DNA from: DATGHS01 sp035307785 | GTDB lineage: Bacteria > Planctomycetota > Planctomycetia > Gemmatales > Gemmataceae | Assembly (NCBI GenBank): GCA_035307785.1 | Contig: DATGHS010000510.1 | Coordinates: 1-18,247, forward strand | Reading direction: 5' to 3' | DNA length: 18,247 bases | Shown: positions 1 through 7,396 of the stretch, in pieces | Layout of the letters: every line of letters starts with the position of its first letter | Numbering within the stretch: position 1 is the first letter of the stretch | Notes under the pieces: model-generated | What the model saw: the letters and a program-made list of their open reading frames with translations, nothing else | What the model was told of the DNA's origin: nothing | Database searches by the model: none | Made by a program: the position numbers and the translations under genes

Positions 1-674
1 TGACCGATTGGGCCGAGGAAACGGAACCGGAAATGCAAACGCGCCACGAAGTGCGCCGACAGCTTGATCTGGTTGCGGGCATCAGTTGTTGCACGGATGA
101 CGAAACAATGCGCCTACGACTGCCCGCCGAAGTTCGGCAGCGGGTCGCACACACTTGCGACCGGCTCGATCTCGGCGCGGGGCAACGCTGGGCCGTCGTC
201 CATCCCGGCGCCTCTGCCGCGAGCCGGCGCTATCCACTGGGCCTTTTTGCCCAGGTTTGCCGGCAACTGGTTGATGCACATGGCCTGCGGTTGATATTTA
301 CCGGAACACGGCCGGAGAAATCGTTGAGCGATGAAATCCGTGCAGGGATCGGCGCCGGTTCCGACTCTTTAGCCGGAGAACTAACAGTTGTCGAGCTGGC
401 CGCATTGCTTGAGCGAGCGCCGCTTCTGATCGCCAACAACACAGGCCCAGTTCATTTGGCGGCCGCCGTTGGTTGCCCCGTCGTGGATTTGTACGCGCTC
501 ACCAATCCGCAGCACACGCCGTGGCTGGTGCCGCATCGCGTCTTGTATCACGATGTGCCGTGCCGGTGGTGTTACAAGAGCGTTTGCCCGCAGGAGCATC
601 ACGACTGCCTGGAGAAGGTGCCGCCGGAGGCCGTCGTGGCAGCGGCGATCGAGTTGTTAGCGACCAGAGGTTAG
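1..674 (+). CDS. GT9 heptosyltransferase-like glycosyltransferase (5' truncated)
   Basis: This is the C-terminal part of a glycosyltransferase family 9 protein, the ADP-heptose:LPS heptosyltransferase group that transfers sugars from a nucleotide donor onto an outer-membrane or surface glycan at the inner face of the membrane. The frame is open from base 3 with no stop before the first Met at 33, so the gene almost certainly begins upstream of the window. What is visible is the C-terminal nucleotide-sugar-binding Rossmann domain: the 'VVHPGAS' strand-loop, a 'LIFTGTRPEK' strand, and the family signature 'NNTGPVHLAAAVGCPVV' followed by 'TNPQHTPW'. A cysteine-rich stretch (CRWCYKSVC, then C) precedes the end, as in many GT9 proteins. 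The stop codon lies within the tandem-repeat region that follows. Acceptor and donor cannot be read from sequence. Family assignment is firm; a role with the downstream carbamoyltransferase and GT2 genes is inferred from position only. Confidence 0.85.
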   Translation, partial: TDWAEETEPEMQTRHEVRRQLDLVAGISCCTDDETMRLRLPAEVRQRVAHTCDRLDLGAGQRWAVVHPGASAASRRYPLGLFAQVCRQLVDAHGLRLIFTGTRPEKSLSDEIRAGIGAGSDSLAGELTVVELAALLERAPLLIANNTGPVHLAAAVGCPVVDLYALTNPQHTPWLVPHRVLYHDVPCRWCYKSVCPQEHHDCLEKVPPEAVVAAAIELLATRG

Positions 675-748
675 AGGTCAGAGGTCAGGAATTAGAGGCC
701 AGTAATCAGCAAATGCTTTTCTGACCTCTGACTTCTGACCTCTGCTTT
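666..748. repeat. Inverted array of 7-bp tandem repeats
   Basis: From 666 to 714 the sequence runs as seven consecutive 7-base units, each beginning AG, with consensus AGAGGTC (third unit at 680-686). After a 6-base spacer (715-720), bases 721-748 hold four 7-base units of consensus CTGACCT, the reverse complement of the first set. The perfect core is GTCAGAGGTCAG (677-688) against CTGACCTCTGAC (721-732), and other registers can also pair. The array begins inside the last codons of the GT9 gene. It could fold as a terminator-like hairpin, but there is no T-run after the right arm. It resembles in style the heptanucleotide repeats known from other bacterial genomes; its family is not identified. 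Confidence 0.75.
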
Positions 749-761
749 GAAAAGGGCAAGC

Positions 762-778
762 GCGTCCCAGCCGGACGC
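762..778. other. Small perfect hairpin upstream of the carbamoyltransferase gene
   Basis: GCGTCC (762-767) and GGACGC (773-778) form a 6-bp GC-rich perfect stem around a 5-base loop. It lies between the heptamer array and the start of the carbamoyltransferase gene, about 30 bases before the chosen ATG. No T-run follows, so a classical terminator is not supported. It may be a leader structure or another intergenic repeat. I see no convincing promoter in 675-808. Confidence 0.4.
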
Positions 779-796
779 TCTAAAGAACCGGTGAAC

Positions 797-800
797 GGAG
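797..800 (+). promoter_or_regulatory. Ribosome binding site for the carbamoyltransferase gene
   Basis: GGAG ends 8 bases before the ATG at 809. It favours that ATG over the in-frame GTG at 791, whose extra six residues (MNGVSP) would precede the family's normal N-terminus. Confidence 0.6.
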
Positions 801-808
801 TGAGTCCA

Positions 809-2539
809 ATGCACACGCTTGGCATCAATGCCGCATTTCACGATCCGGCGGCGTGTCTAGTGCGCGACGGCGTCGTTATTGCTGCGGCGGAAGAAGAACG
901 CTTTACCCATATCAAACACGGAAAGCGGCCGGTGCCCTTTACAACCTGGGAATTGCCGTACCACGCCATCGACTTCTGCCTGAAGCAAGCCGGGATTAAT
1001 CTCCATGAGGTGGATCACGTCGCATACAGTTTTGATCCCTTCCTGTTGCTCGGCAAAAGGCGAAACGACAAGAACGTGCCCGTCCCACTATATCCCGGCG
1101 ATCAAAAGGCCAGCAAAGGCTTTGAAGGACCTTGGGATCCGTTGTTTCTTGCGTCCATCGTAAATGCCCCCGGGTTTCTGGTGGATGGCGTGCCCTTGCA
1201 TTTGCAAGCGCGCTTTCGGGGCCTGAAAGTCGGCAGCGAGCCGTACCGCTGGCACTGGGTGCCGCATCACCTCAGCCATGCGGCCAGCGCCTTCCTTTGC
1301 TCGCCGTACACAAAGGCAGCAGTGCTCACCCTCGACGGACGTGGCGAAAAAGCCACGACGAGTTACGCGGTTGGTGACGGCAACCAACTGGAATGGATCG
1401 GCCAGGTGCAGATGCCGCATTCACTGGGGATGCTCTATGAGCGTGTGACCGCATACCTTGGCTTCTTGCATGGTTCCGATGAATACAAGGTGATGGCCCT
1501 CGCGTCATTCGGCAAGCCGGGCTTCGTGCGTGAGTTCCGCGACATTGTTCGACTGGAAGCGAACGGCCAATACCGCATCGATCCGCTCGAACTCGAACAG
1601 CGTTTCGGACCGCCGCGCCTCAAATCTGGGCAGCTCGAACCGCGGCATTACGACATCGCTCATTCCCTGCAAGTCGTGCTGGAAGAAACTGTGCTCGCCC
1701 TTTGCCAGTGGCTGCACGAAACGACGCGGCTCGAGACCTTGTGCCTGGCCGGCGGTGTGGCCCTCAACTGCGTGATGAACGCTCGCATCCGTGATCGCAG
1801 ACCATTTCAGAACATCTGGGTGCAACCGGCGGCGGGTGACGCCGGCACGGCGATTGGCGCAGCGCTCTGGATCGATGCGAAGGAACGTGGCACCAATGAG
1901 CGCAGTTATGTGATGGAACACACATTCTTGGGCCCGCAATACAGCGATACCGAGATCGAAGGATTCTTGAAATGGACGCAAGTCCCCTACCGCAAGCTCC
2001 AGAACATTGCCGAGGAAACGGCTGACATATTAGTGCAAGAGAAAGTAATCGGCTGGTTCCAGGGCCCCATGGAGATGGGGCCGCGAGCGCTAGGTGCGCG
2101 ATCAATCCTGTCTTCCCCCATTCGGGCCGAGATGCAGGCGCGCCTGAACGAAATCAAGGATCGCGAGGACTTCCGGCCCGTGGCGCCCGTGGTCATGGAG
2201 GAATATGCAGGCGAATGGTTTGGCGCCAAGGGACCGTCGCCGTTCATGCTCTTCATCTACGACGTGCCGGCTCACAAAGCGGATCGCATTGCTGCGGTGC
2301 GGCACGTCGATGGGACGGCTCGCATTCAGACGATCAACCGCGACCAGAACCCGCTTTATTACGACCTGCTGGCTGCTTTCCACCAACGAACCGGCGTTCC
2401 CGTGCTGGTGAATACCAGTTTCAACACGCGCGGCGAACCGATCGTCTGCACGCCGCGCGATGCCGTTGAGTCGTTCTGGACTAGCCCGCTCGATGCGCTG
2501 ATTATCGGCTCCTTTCTGTTGGAGAAAAAGCAGACATGA
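809..2539 (+). CDS. NodU/TobZ/CmcH-family O-carbamoyltransferase
   Basis: A 576-residue cytosolic carbamoyltransferase of the family that uses carbamoyl phosphate and ATP, through a carbamoyl-adenylate, to carbamoylate a hydroxyl group, commonly on a sugar (NodU on Nod factors, TobZ on tobramycin). The N-terminal Kae1-like domain starts canonically (LGINAAFHDPAACLV, residues 4-18) with 'AAAEEERF' soon after. It contains the HHxxHAAS metal-site motif at H153, H154 and H157 and the 'CLAGGVALNC' nucleotide-binding segment from C312. The C-terminal domain carries 'QGPMEMGPRALGARS' from 418, 'FRPVAP', and 'VLVNTSFNTRGEP' from 532. Length is normal for the family and no key motif is missing. ATG 809 is chosen because of the GGAG 8 bases upstream and family alignment. 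The stop overlaps the next gene's start (ATGA, 2536-2539), implying translational coupling to the GT2. The acceptor is probably a glycan or glycolipid made by neighbouring genes; that part is inference. Confidence 0.93.
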   Translation: MHTLGINAAFHDPAACLVRDGVVIAAAEEERFTHIKHGKRPVPFTTWELPYHAIDFCLKQAGINLHEVDHVAYSFDPFLLLGKRRNDKNVPVPLYPGDQKASKGFEGPWDPLFLASIVNAPGFLVDGVPLHLQARFRGLKVGSEPYRWHWVPHHLSHAASAFLCSPYTKAAVLTLDGRGEKATTSYAVGDGNQLEWIGQVQMPHSLGMLYERVTAYLGFLHGSDEYKVMALASFGKPGFVREFRDIVRLEANGQYRIDPLELEQRFGPPRLKSGQLEPRHYDIAHSLQVVLEETVLALCQWLHETTRLETLCLAGGVALNCVMNARIRDRRPFQNIWVQPAAGDAGTAIGAALWIDAKERGTNERSYVMEHTFLGPQYSDTEIEGFLKWTQVPYRKLQNIAEETADILVQEKVIGWFQGPMEMGPRALGARSILSSPIRAEMQARLNEIKDREDFRPVAPVVMEEYAGEWFGAKGPSPFMLFIYDVPAHKADRIAAVRHVDGTARIQTINRDQNPLYYDLLAAFHQRTGVPVLVNTSFNTRGEPIVCTPRDAVESFWTSPLDALIIGSFLLEKKQT

Positions 2540-3510
2540 CGCTTCGGGCCTCCGTGGTCGTTCCTACTTTTCGCCGGCCGGAACTGCTGGGCCGGTGCCT
2601 GACAGCGCTATTGCGACAGAGGTTGGATGCCGGCCAGTTCGAAATTGTCGTGGCTGACGACGCGGCTGAAGAAAGCACGCGCTGCCAAGTCCAATTACTG
2701 GCCGCAGCCACGTCGATATCGCTGCGATATATTCCGGTCACCGGAAATCATGGCCCCGCGGCCGCCCGCAATGCCGGCTGGCACTCGTGTGGGGGCGAAA
2801 TTATCGCCTTTACTGACGATGACACGATCCCCGATTCGGCCTGGCTGACTCAAGGACTGGCGGCTTTCGAGCGCGATGCAGACGTAATGGCCGTAGCCGG
2901 CCAGACTGAGGTGCCATTGCCGACGAATCCCACCGACTATGAACGTAATGAAAGCGGTCTGGCCGGTGCGGAGTTTATTACCGCCAACTGCTTCGTTCGT
3001 CGCCGGGCATTGGAAGAAGTTGGCGGCTTCGACGAGCGCTTTCGCAGCGCCTGGCGCGAAGATAGCGATCTTGAATTCGCGCTGCTGGAGCGCGGCATGA
3101 AGATCGTCAACGCGCCGTCGGCCGTGGTGGTCCACCCGGTGCGGCCGGCCCCATGGGGCGTCTGCCTGAGCATGCAGCGAAAAAGCCAGTATGACGCGCT
3201 CTTGTTCAAGAAGCACCCGGAGTTCTACCGGCGGCGGATTCGGCCCGGGCCGCCCAGGCGTTACTACACCGCGGTCGCGTCGCTTCTGGCCGCTCTGGTA
3301 TTCGCCTTGGCTGGTTCGCAGCTCGGGTCGCTCCTTGCGGGGGGAGTCTGGCTGCTCCTAACGGGGCAATTCACAGTGATCCGTCTTCGCCGCAACAGCC
3401 TTGCGCCAGCCCACGTGGCTGAGATGATCCTTACGTCGGCTGTGATACCGCCGCTATCGGTCTTCTGGCGGTTATACGGAGCAGCGAAGTTTCGCACCAT
3501 TTTCTTCTAA
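2536..3510 (+). CDS. GT2 family glycosyltransferase with C-terminal membrane segment
   Basis: A 324-residue GT-A fold inverting glycosyltransferase, transferring a sugar from a nucleotide donor, probably at the cytoplasmic membrane face. Visible are the N-terminal strand 'SVVVPTFRRPELL', the nucleotide-binding 'FEIVVADDA', the metal-binding acidic cluster D94-D95-D96 in 'AFTDDDTIPD', the 'GGFDERF' segment, and the likely catalytic-base region E175-D176 in 'WREDSDLEFAL'. Residues about 243-282 are strongly hydrophobic with a short glycine-rich break, reading as two membrane helices or a hairpin. The start overlaps the carbamoyltransferase stop (ATGA), with GGAG about 11 bases upstream (2521-2524). 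The stop TAA shares its last base with the ATG of the radical SAM gene. Sugar donor and acceptor are unknown. GT2 membership is clear; the specific reaction is not. Confidence 0.88.
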   Translation: MTLRASVVVPTFRRPELLGRCLTALLRQRLDAGQFEIVVADDAAEESTRCQVQLLAAATSISLRYIPVTGNHGPAAARNAGWHSCGGEIIAFTDDDTIPDSAWLTQGLAAFERDADVMAVAGQTEVPLPTNPTDYERNESGLAGAEFITANCFVRRRALEEVGGFDERFRSAWREDSDLEFALLERGMKIVNAPSAVVVHPVRPAPWGVCLSMQRKSQYDALLFKKHPEFYRRRIRPGPPRRYYTAVASLLAALVFALAGSQLGSLLAGGVWLLLTGQFTVIRLRRNSLAPAHVAEMILTSAVIPPLSVFWRLYGAAKFRTIFF

Positions 3511-4574
3511 TGAAGGGAGCCATCGTGGAGCTGCCGGTTCTCGAAGACACCCTTGCCGGCCATGAGCATACACCGGTGCCCTTGCCCAAGTTTCTGCAAG
3601 TGGAACCGGTCGGTCAATGCAACCTCCGCTGCCGGATGTGCCCAATCGCTTTCCGCACCGATGGCCCGCCGAATGGACCCCCGGCGTTTATGGACTTCGG
3701 CGTCTTCACACGGCTAATCGATCAATTCCCGGAGTTAGAACAGCTACAGCTTCAAGGCTTGGGCGAGCCCACCATGCATCCGCGCTTTTTCGACATGATT
3801 AAGTACGCGGTACAGCGTGGCATCAAAGTGAGCACGAACACAAACCTCACGCTGCTGAACGACGCACGGGCCGAGCACTGTGTCACTTCGGGACTGGCGG
3901 AATTGCATGCGTCCATTGATGGCGCAACGGTCGAGACGTTCGAGCGCATCCGCGTGCGGGCGAAATTCAATCGCATCCTGACCAACCTGCGCCGGCTCAA
4001 TTCCGCCCGGAAACGGTTGAACAGCCCGACGCCGTTTGTTCGCATGGTCGTCGTCGCGATGCGCTGGAACCTGCAAGAATTGCCCGACCTGGTTCGGCTA
4101 GCCCAGCGGGAAGGCATTAACACAGTGTTCGTGCAGCATCTTTGCCATGATTTCGGCGAGCCGAGCTTGCCCGGCCAGTATCGGCCGATGCGCGATTATG
4201 TCGATCAGCATACCTTATTGGCCGAGGAGCCGGCTCGAGTTGAGCATTTCTTCGCGGAGGCTCGGGCCGTGGCAGAGGAACTGACCGTCGATCTGCGGCT
4301 GCCACGAATACAACCGCAGGAGCATCCGCCCGGCACCCCGGGGCCGGAGCGTTGCGACTGGCCGTGGCGAGGCGCTTACGTGAGTTACGACGGCCTGGCC
4401 ATGCCCTGCTGCATGGTGGCCACGCCGGATCGGATTCACTTCGGAAACATGGCCAAAGCGGGGGCAGACGCAGTCTGGAATAATTCCGCTTACCATGAAT
4501 TCCGCGATCGCCTCTCGTCGGACCATCCTCCTGAAGTTTGCGGTTCTTGCTCCGTTTACACTCGCACGTTTTGA
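3510..4574 (+). CDS. Radical SAM / SPASM domain protein
   Basis: A 354-residue radical S-adenosylmethionine enzyme. The [4Fe-4S] cluster motif CxxxCxxC is at C37, C41 and C44 ('GQCNLRCRMC'). A GGEP-like SAM-binding motif is at 83-87 ('GLGEP'), followed by a TIM-barrel with 'STNTNLTLL' and 'ELHASIDGA'. The C-terminus is a short SPASM-type auxiliary cluster region with C282, C300-C301, and C344xxC347. Such proteins include peptide maturases and sugar- or cofactor-modifying enzymes. No short peptide precursor ORF is apparent nearby, so modification of a sugar or small molecule made by the flanking glycosyltransferases is as likely as peptide maturation. The ATG at 3510 overlaps the upstream TAA but has no Shine-Dalgarno; the in-frame GTG at 3525, behind AAGGGAG, is a credible alternative that shortens the protein by five residues. 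The reaction is unknown. Confidence 0.88.
   Translation: MKGAIVELPVLEDTLAGHEHTPVPLPKFLQVEPVGQCNLRCRMCPIAFRTDGPPNGPPAFMDFGVFTRLIDQFPELEQLQLQGLGEPTMHPRFFDMIKYAVQRGIKVSTNTNLTLLNDARAEHCVTSGLAELHASIDGATVETFERIRVRAKFNRILTNLRRLNSARKRLNSPTPFVRMVVVAMRWNLQELPDLVRLAQREGINTVFVQHLCHDFGEPSLPGQYRPMRDYVDQHTLLAEEPARVEHFFAEARAVAEELTVDLRLPRIQPQEHPPGTPGPERCDWPWRGAYVSYDGLAMPCCMVATPDRIHFGNMAKAGADAVWNNSAYHEFRDRLSSDHPPEVCGSCSVYTRTF
3513..3519 (+). promoter_or_regulatory. Ribosome binding site suggesting an alternative GTG start
   Basis: AAGGGAG lies 5 bases upstream of the in-frame GTG at 3525 and just inside the ATG start at 3510. By Shine-Dalgarno strength GTG 3525 is the better start of the radical SAM gene; by overlap with the preceding stop, ATG 3510 is also reasonable. 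The five residues in question carry no motif. Confidence 0.45.
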
Positions 4575-4580
4575 CTCGCC

Positions 4581-5357
4581 ATGCCAACACCTGACGATCG
4601 CACGACTGTGGTGGTTGCCCCTCGCAATCGGGCACCCCTTCTGGCGCTGACACTTTCGCGACTGACGGCATTGCCGGAGCAACCACGAATCATCGTCGTG
4701 GATAATAATTCAACCGACGAGACTAGCCAGGTGGCTCGCGGCGCCGGCGTTCAGGTTCGGGTCATCACGTTGACAGAAAACCGGGCCGCCGCGGGACGAA
4801 ACGTTGGTGTGGAGTCTGCCACCTCACCCTACGTGGCATTCTGCGATGATGATTCCTGGTTCGCGCCTGATTCATTAGCCCACGCGGCAAATCTCATGGA
4901 TGGTCATCCGCGTTTAGCGCTGATTGCGGCCCGAATTCTAGTGGGAGCAAAAGGGGAGATAGATCCCACCTGCGCACAAATGGCCGTAAGTCCCTTGGCG
5001 GCCAACGGGTCCTTGCCCGGCCCGGCGGTGCTTGGCTTTCTGGCCTGCGGGGCGGTTGTGCGGCGTTCCGCCTTCCTCGAAGTTGGCGGCTTTCTTGCTG
5101 ATTTCGGCATCGGCGGCGAAGAGGGGTTACTTGCCATCGACCTGGCTGCTGCAGGCTGGAACTTGCCTTATGTCGAACAAGTGACTGCCTATCATCACCC
5201 GCCGCCACGCGACGATCATTGCTATTGCTCGCGGCTTCAGGTCCGGAACGACCTCTGGCTTGCCTGGATGCGCCGGCGATTACCCGGGGCATTCCGCAGG
5301 AGCATCACCCTTTTTCGGCGGCACCTTGCCCACCCTGCCGGACGCCGCGGATTCTAA
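4581..5357 (+). CDS. GT2 family glycosyltransferase, apparently truncated by an in-frame TAA
   Basis: A 258-residue soluble GT2 enzyme. It shows 'TTVVVAPRNRAPLLALTL' at the N-terminus, the donor-binding 'IIVVDNNSTDET', 'NRAAAGRNVGVE', the metal-binding D89-D90-D91 ('AFCDDDSWF'), 'GFLACGAVVRRSAFLEVGGF', and the likely catalytic acidic pair E180-E181 in 'IGGEEGLLAIDLAAAGW', then 'YHHP'. It begins 6 bases after the radical SAM stop, with no clear Shine-Dalgarno, so coupled translation is likely. The catalytic domain looks complete. The protein stops at TAA 5355-5357 right after 'HPAGRRGF', whereas relatives that I recall continue with an arginine-rich segment and a short final helix. Exactly such a tail follows in frame after the stop (see 5358-5444). 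Interpretations are a recent nonsense mutation with a still active core, stop-codon readthrough, or a sequencing error. Donor and acceptor are unknown. Confidence 0.85.
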   Translation: MPTPDDRTTVVVAPRNRAPLLALTLSRLTALPEQPRIIVVDNNSTDETSQVARGAGVQVRVITLTENRAAAGRNVGVESATSPYVAFCDDDSWFAPDSLAHAANLMDGHPRLALIAARILVGAKGEIDPTCAQMAVSPLAANGSLPGPAVLGFLACGAVVRRSAFLEVGGFLADFGIGGEEGLLAIDLAAAGWNLPYVEQVTAYHHPPPRDDHCYCSRLQVRNDLWLAWMRRRLPGAFRRSITLFRRHLAHPAGRRGF

Positions 5358-5444
5358 AATGCTATACGCGGTCTCCGCAGTGCGTTGCGCCGGCGTCGAC
5401 CGGTGCCGAAGTGGCTGGAAATCCAGATTCGGCTGATCGACTAA
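5358..5444 (+). pseudogene. Orphaned C-terminal tail of the upstream GT2 gene
   Basis: Directly after TAA 5355-5357, in the same frame, 28 sense codons follow before TAA 5442-5444. They encode 'NAIRGLRSALRRRR', then 'PVPKWLEIQIRLID'. This matches, from memory of the family, the usual GT2 ending: an 'LxxLpxALRRRRxxP' arginine-rich stretch and a terminal 'VExxxRLLE' helix. Reading through would give a 287-residue protein of normal family length. A single base change of TAA to CAA, GAA or AAA would restore it. Confidence 0.65.
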
Positions 5445-5507
5445 AATTGCTGGCTTTTCTGGCACATTTTCCTTTCCGTGCGACATTTCCGCACGTATAT
5501 ACTGGTA

Positions 5508-5538
5508 TTGGCGCCCCACGGGGGGAAGCTGTTATAGT
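5508..5538 (+). promoter_or_regulatory. Candidate promoter for the ABC exporter pair
   Basis: TTGGCG (5508-5513) and TATAGT (5533-5538) are spaced 19 bases apart, in noncoding sequence between the GT2 tail and the first ABC gene, about 50 bases before the ATG at 5588. The -10 is a good sigma-70-type match; the -35 is weak and the spacing is long. The exporter genes could instead be read from upstream. Confidence 0.3.
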
Positions 5539-5587
5539 CATCGATCTGCTGGATTGCATGCCGTGGCGGCGAGGATTGCCCACTGAA

Positions 5588-7396
5588 ATGTTTAGGTTTT
5601 TGACTTCGAGTTTTCGGCCGGCGTTTAGTTTGTTGCGGGGTCTGGTTCGCCCCCATGTTCGCCGAATTGTCTTGGCCGCCGGCTTCACGGTCGTAGGCTG
5701 CCTGTTGGCACTTCCGGTTCCCCTGCTCATTCAACAAGTCGTCGATCATGCCGCCGGTCAGCTTTTGCCAAAGCTCCTTACGGCTGCGGGCCTGCTTCTC
5801 ATCGCAATGATCATTCGGGCCAGTTGCGGCTTCGCCGCCACCATGGTCATGGGACATGCGGCCATCGAGGTGGTGTGCGTTCTGCGACGCCGCGTCTACG
5901 AACGACTCCTCCGCGCCGAAGCGAAGGTCGCGCCCGGAGTGATTCTCTCCTGTCTCACCGACGATGCCGCCTGCGTCCAGAATCTGGTGTCGGCCCAATC
6001 GGTCGGCGTGCTGACTGACCTGGGCATTGCGGCCGTGGTTGCGGTCTGGCTGTTGTGGCTCAGTCCGCTTCAATTTGCGGTGGCGGCTGTCTTTCTTCCG
6101 TTGGGCATCTTCCATTTCCGCTGGTACACCCGGCGCATTCGGCGGAGTGCCGGCGACGTTCGCCACCGGCTCGATCGGATCTTCGTGCAGTTGAAGGAGA
6201 AGCTCGACGGCGCGGTGGTCGTAAAAGGCCACGGTCGGGAAGCCGCCGAAGAAGCCGAATTCGAAGCCCGCATGGCCGAAGCGCATCCGGCCCGCATTGA
6301 GTTGGGCCGGCTGACCACCGGCTTTTCGGTAGGCGGCCAGCTGTTGGCCGGCTTGGGCGCTATAATCGCGTTCATGGCCGGCGTGTGGGCAGTGAAGCGG
6401 GGCGGCTTGAGCGTAGGGGAGGCCGCCGAGGCCGCGGCGCTCATCGCGCTGGTTTTTGCTCCGCTGGCGCGGCTAACCGATGTCATGAGCCTGTTCGAGC
6501 AGGCCGTGGTAAGCGGCGAACGCCTGGCGCGGCTACTCGACTTGCCGGCGACGACGATCGCGGAACCAGCGCAGCCGGCCCAATTGCAGCGTGCTCGCGG
6601 CCTAATCGAGTTCGAGCAAGTCGACTTCGAGTATGAGCCAGGTCGGCCGTGCTTGTTCGACCTATCATTGCGCGTCGAGCCGGGCGAGCACGTGGCTATC
6701 GTCGGACCGACCGGCTGCGGCAAAAGCACGCTCCTGAGTTTGCTACTGCGCTTTCATGATCCGAACTCGGGCGAAGTGCGGCTGGACGGCATTCCTTTGC
6801 CTCGATTGGCGCTGAAGAATTTGCGCCGGCAGATCGGCCTGGTGCCGCAAGAGGCCGTGATCTTTCGCGGCACGCTGGCGGAAAACATCCGCTACGGTTG
6901 CCCCGAGGCCGATGGCGCCGTCATGCAGACGGCGGCGGATGCGGTAGGTGTCGATGAAATTGCGGCCCGATTGCCGAATGGCTATGACACATTGATCGGC
7001 GAAGGCGGCCATCCGCTCAGCGCCGGTGAAAAGCAGCGCATCGCCATTGCCCGCGCGCTTTGCATCGATCCGCCGATCGTCCTGCTTGACGAGGCCACGA
7101 GCAATCTCGATCCGCAGGCCGAACGTAGAGTACAGGCGGCCCTGGCATACCTGCTTCAGGGGCGAACCGCCATCATTGTGGCCCACCGGCTGGCCACGGT
7201 GCGCGATGCCGACCGTTTCGTCGTGCTGGAAAATGGGCGCATTGTCCAGACAGGCAGTCATTCACGGCTGCTTATGGAAGTGGCCGGACTTTATTACCAA
7301 AACATGGCACTGCAAGCGGTGCCGACAGCGCCGCTGCTACCCATGTTTTCGTCACCTGCCCAGGATCGGGCGATTGCCAAGACTGGACGTTCTTGA
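5588..7396 (+). CDS. ABC exporter half-transporter, subunit A (canonical Walker B/His, degenerate signature)
   Basis: A 602-residue type IV ABC exporter half: an N-terminal six-helix membrane domain (about residues 20-310) fused to a nucleotide-binding domain. Walker A is 'GPTGCGKST' (373-381), the Q-loop is in 'LVPQEAVIF', Walker B is 'LLDEAT' with catalytic E502, the D-loop is SNLD and the switch His is H533 ('VAHRLATV'). The ABC signature is LSAGE (477-481) instead of LSGGQ. The downstream gene overlaps by one base and encodes a complementary half with degenerate Walker B and switch but perfect LSGGQ, so the two should form a heterodimer at the cytoplasmic membrane. The frame is open back to 5219, but that extension overlaps the GT2 gene and reads as non-homologous sequence. 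ATG 5588 fits the usual N-terminus (GAGGA 12 bases upstream); ATG 5558 is an alternative. The substrate is unknown, perhaps the product of the upstream genes. Confidence 0.92.
   Translation: MFRFLTSSFRPAFSLLRGLVRPHVRRIVLAAGFTVVGCLLALPVPLLIQQVVDHAAGQLLPKLLTAAGLLLIAMIIRASCGFAATMVMGHAAIEVVCVLRRRVYERLLRAEAKVAPGVILSCLTDDAACVQNLVSAQSVGVLTDLGIAAVVAVWLLWLSPLQFAVAAVFLPLGIFHFRWYTRRIRRSAGDVRHRLDRIFVQLKEKLDGAVVVKGHGREAAEEAEFEARMAEAHPARIELGRLTTGFSVGGQLLAGLGAIIAFMAGVWAVKRGGLSVGEAAEAAALIALVFAPLARLTDVMSLFEQAVVSGERLARLLDLPATTIAEPAQPAQLQRARGLIEFEQVDFEYEPGRPCLFDLSLRVEPGEHVAIVGPTGCGKSTLLSLLLRFHDPNSGEVRLDGIPLPRLALKNLRRQIGLVPQEAVIFRGTLAENIRYGCPEADGAVMQTAADAVGVDEIAARLPNGYDTLIGEGGHPLSAGEKQRIAIARALCIDPPIVLLDEATSNLDPQAERRVQAALAYLLQGRTAIIVAHRLATVRDADRFVVLENGRIVQTGSHSRLLMEVAGLYYQNMALQAVPTAPLLPMFSSPAQDRAIAKTGRS

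Noticed and set aside
2063..2082. 8-bp perfect hairpin GGCCCCAT/ATGGGGCC inside the carbamoyltransferase gene
   Set aside because: It falls exactly on the conserved 'GPMEMGPRALG' coding motif, so amino-acid constraint explains it.
5219..5587. Long N-terminal extension of the ABC subunit A frame
   Set aside because: It overlaps the 3' end of the GT2 gene in another frame, has no ABC-like content, and includes the noncoding gap. The family N-terminus starts at about 5588.
5358..5587. Possible RiPP precursor peptide between the GT2 and ABC genes
   Set aside because: No start codon with a ribosome binding site and peptide-like ORF was found; the coding-like part is better explained as the GT2 tail.
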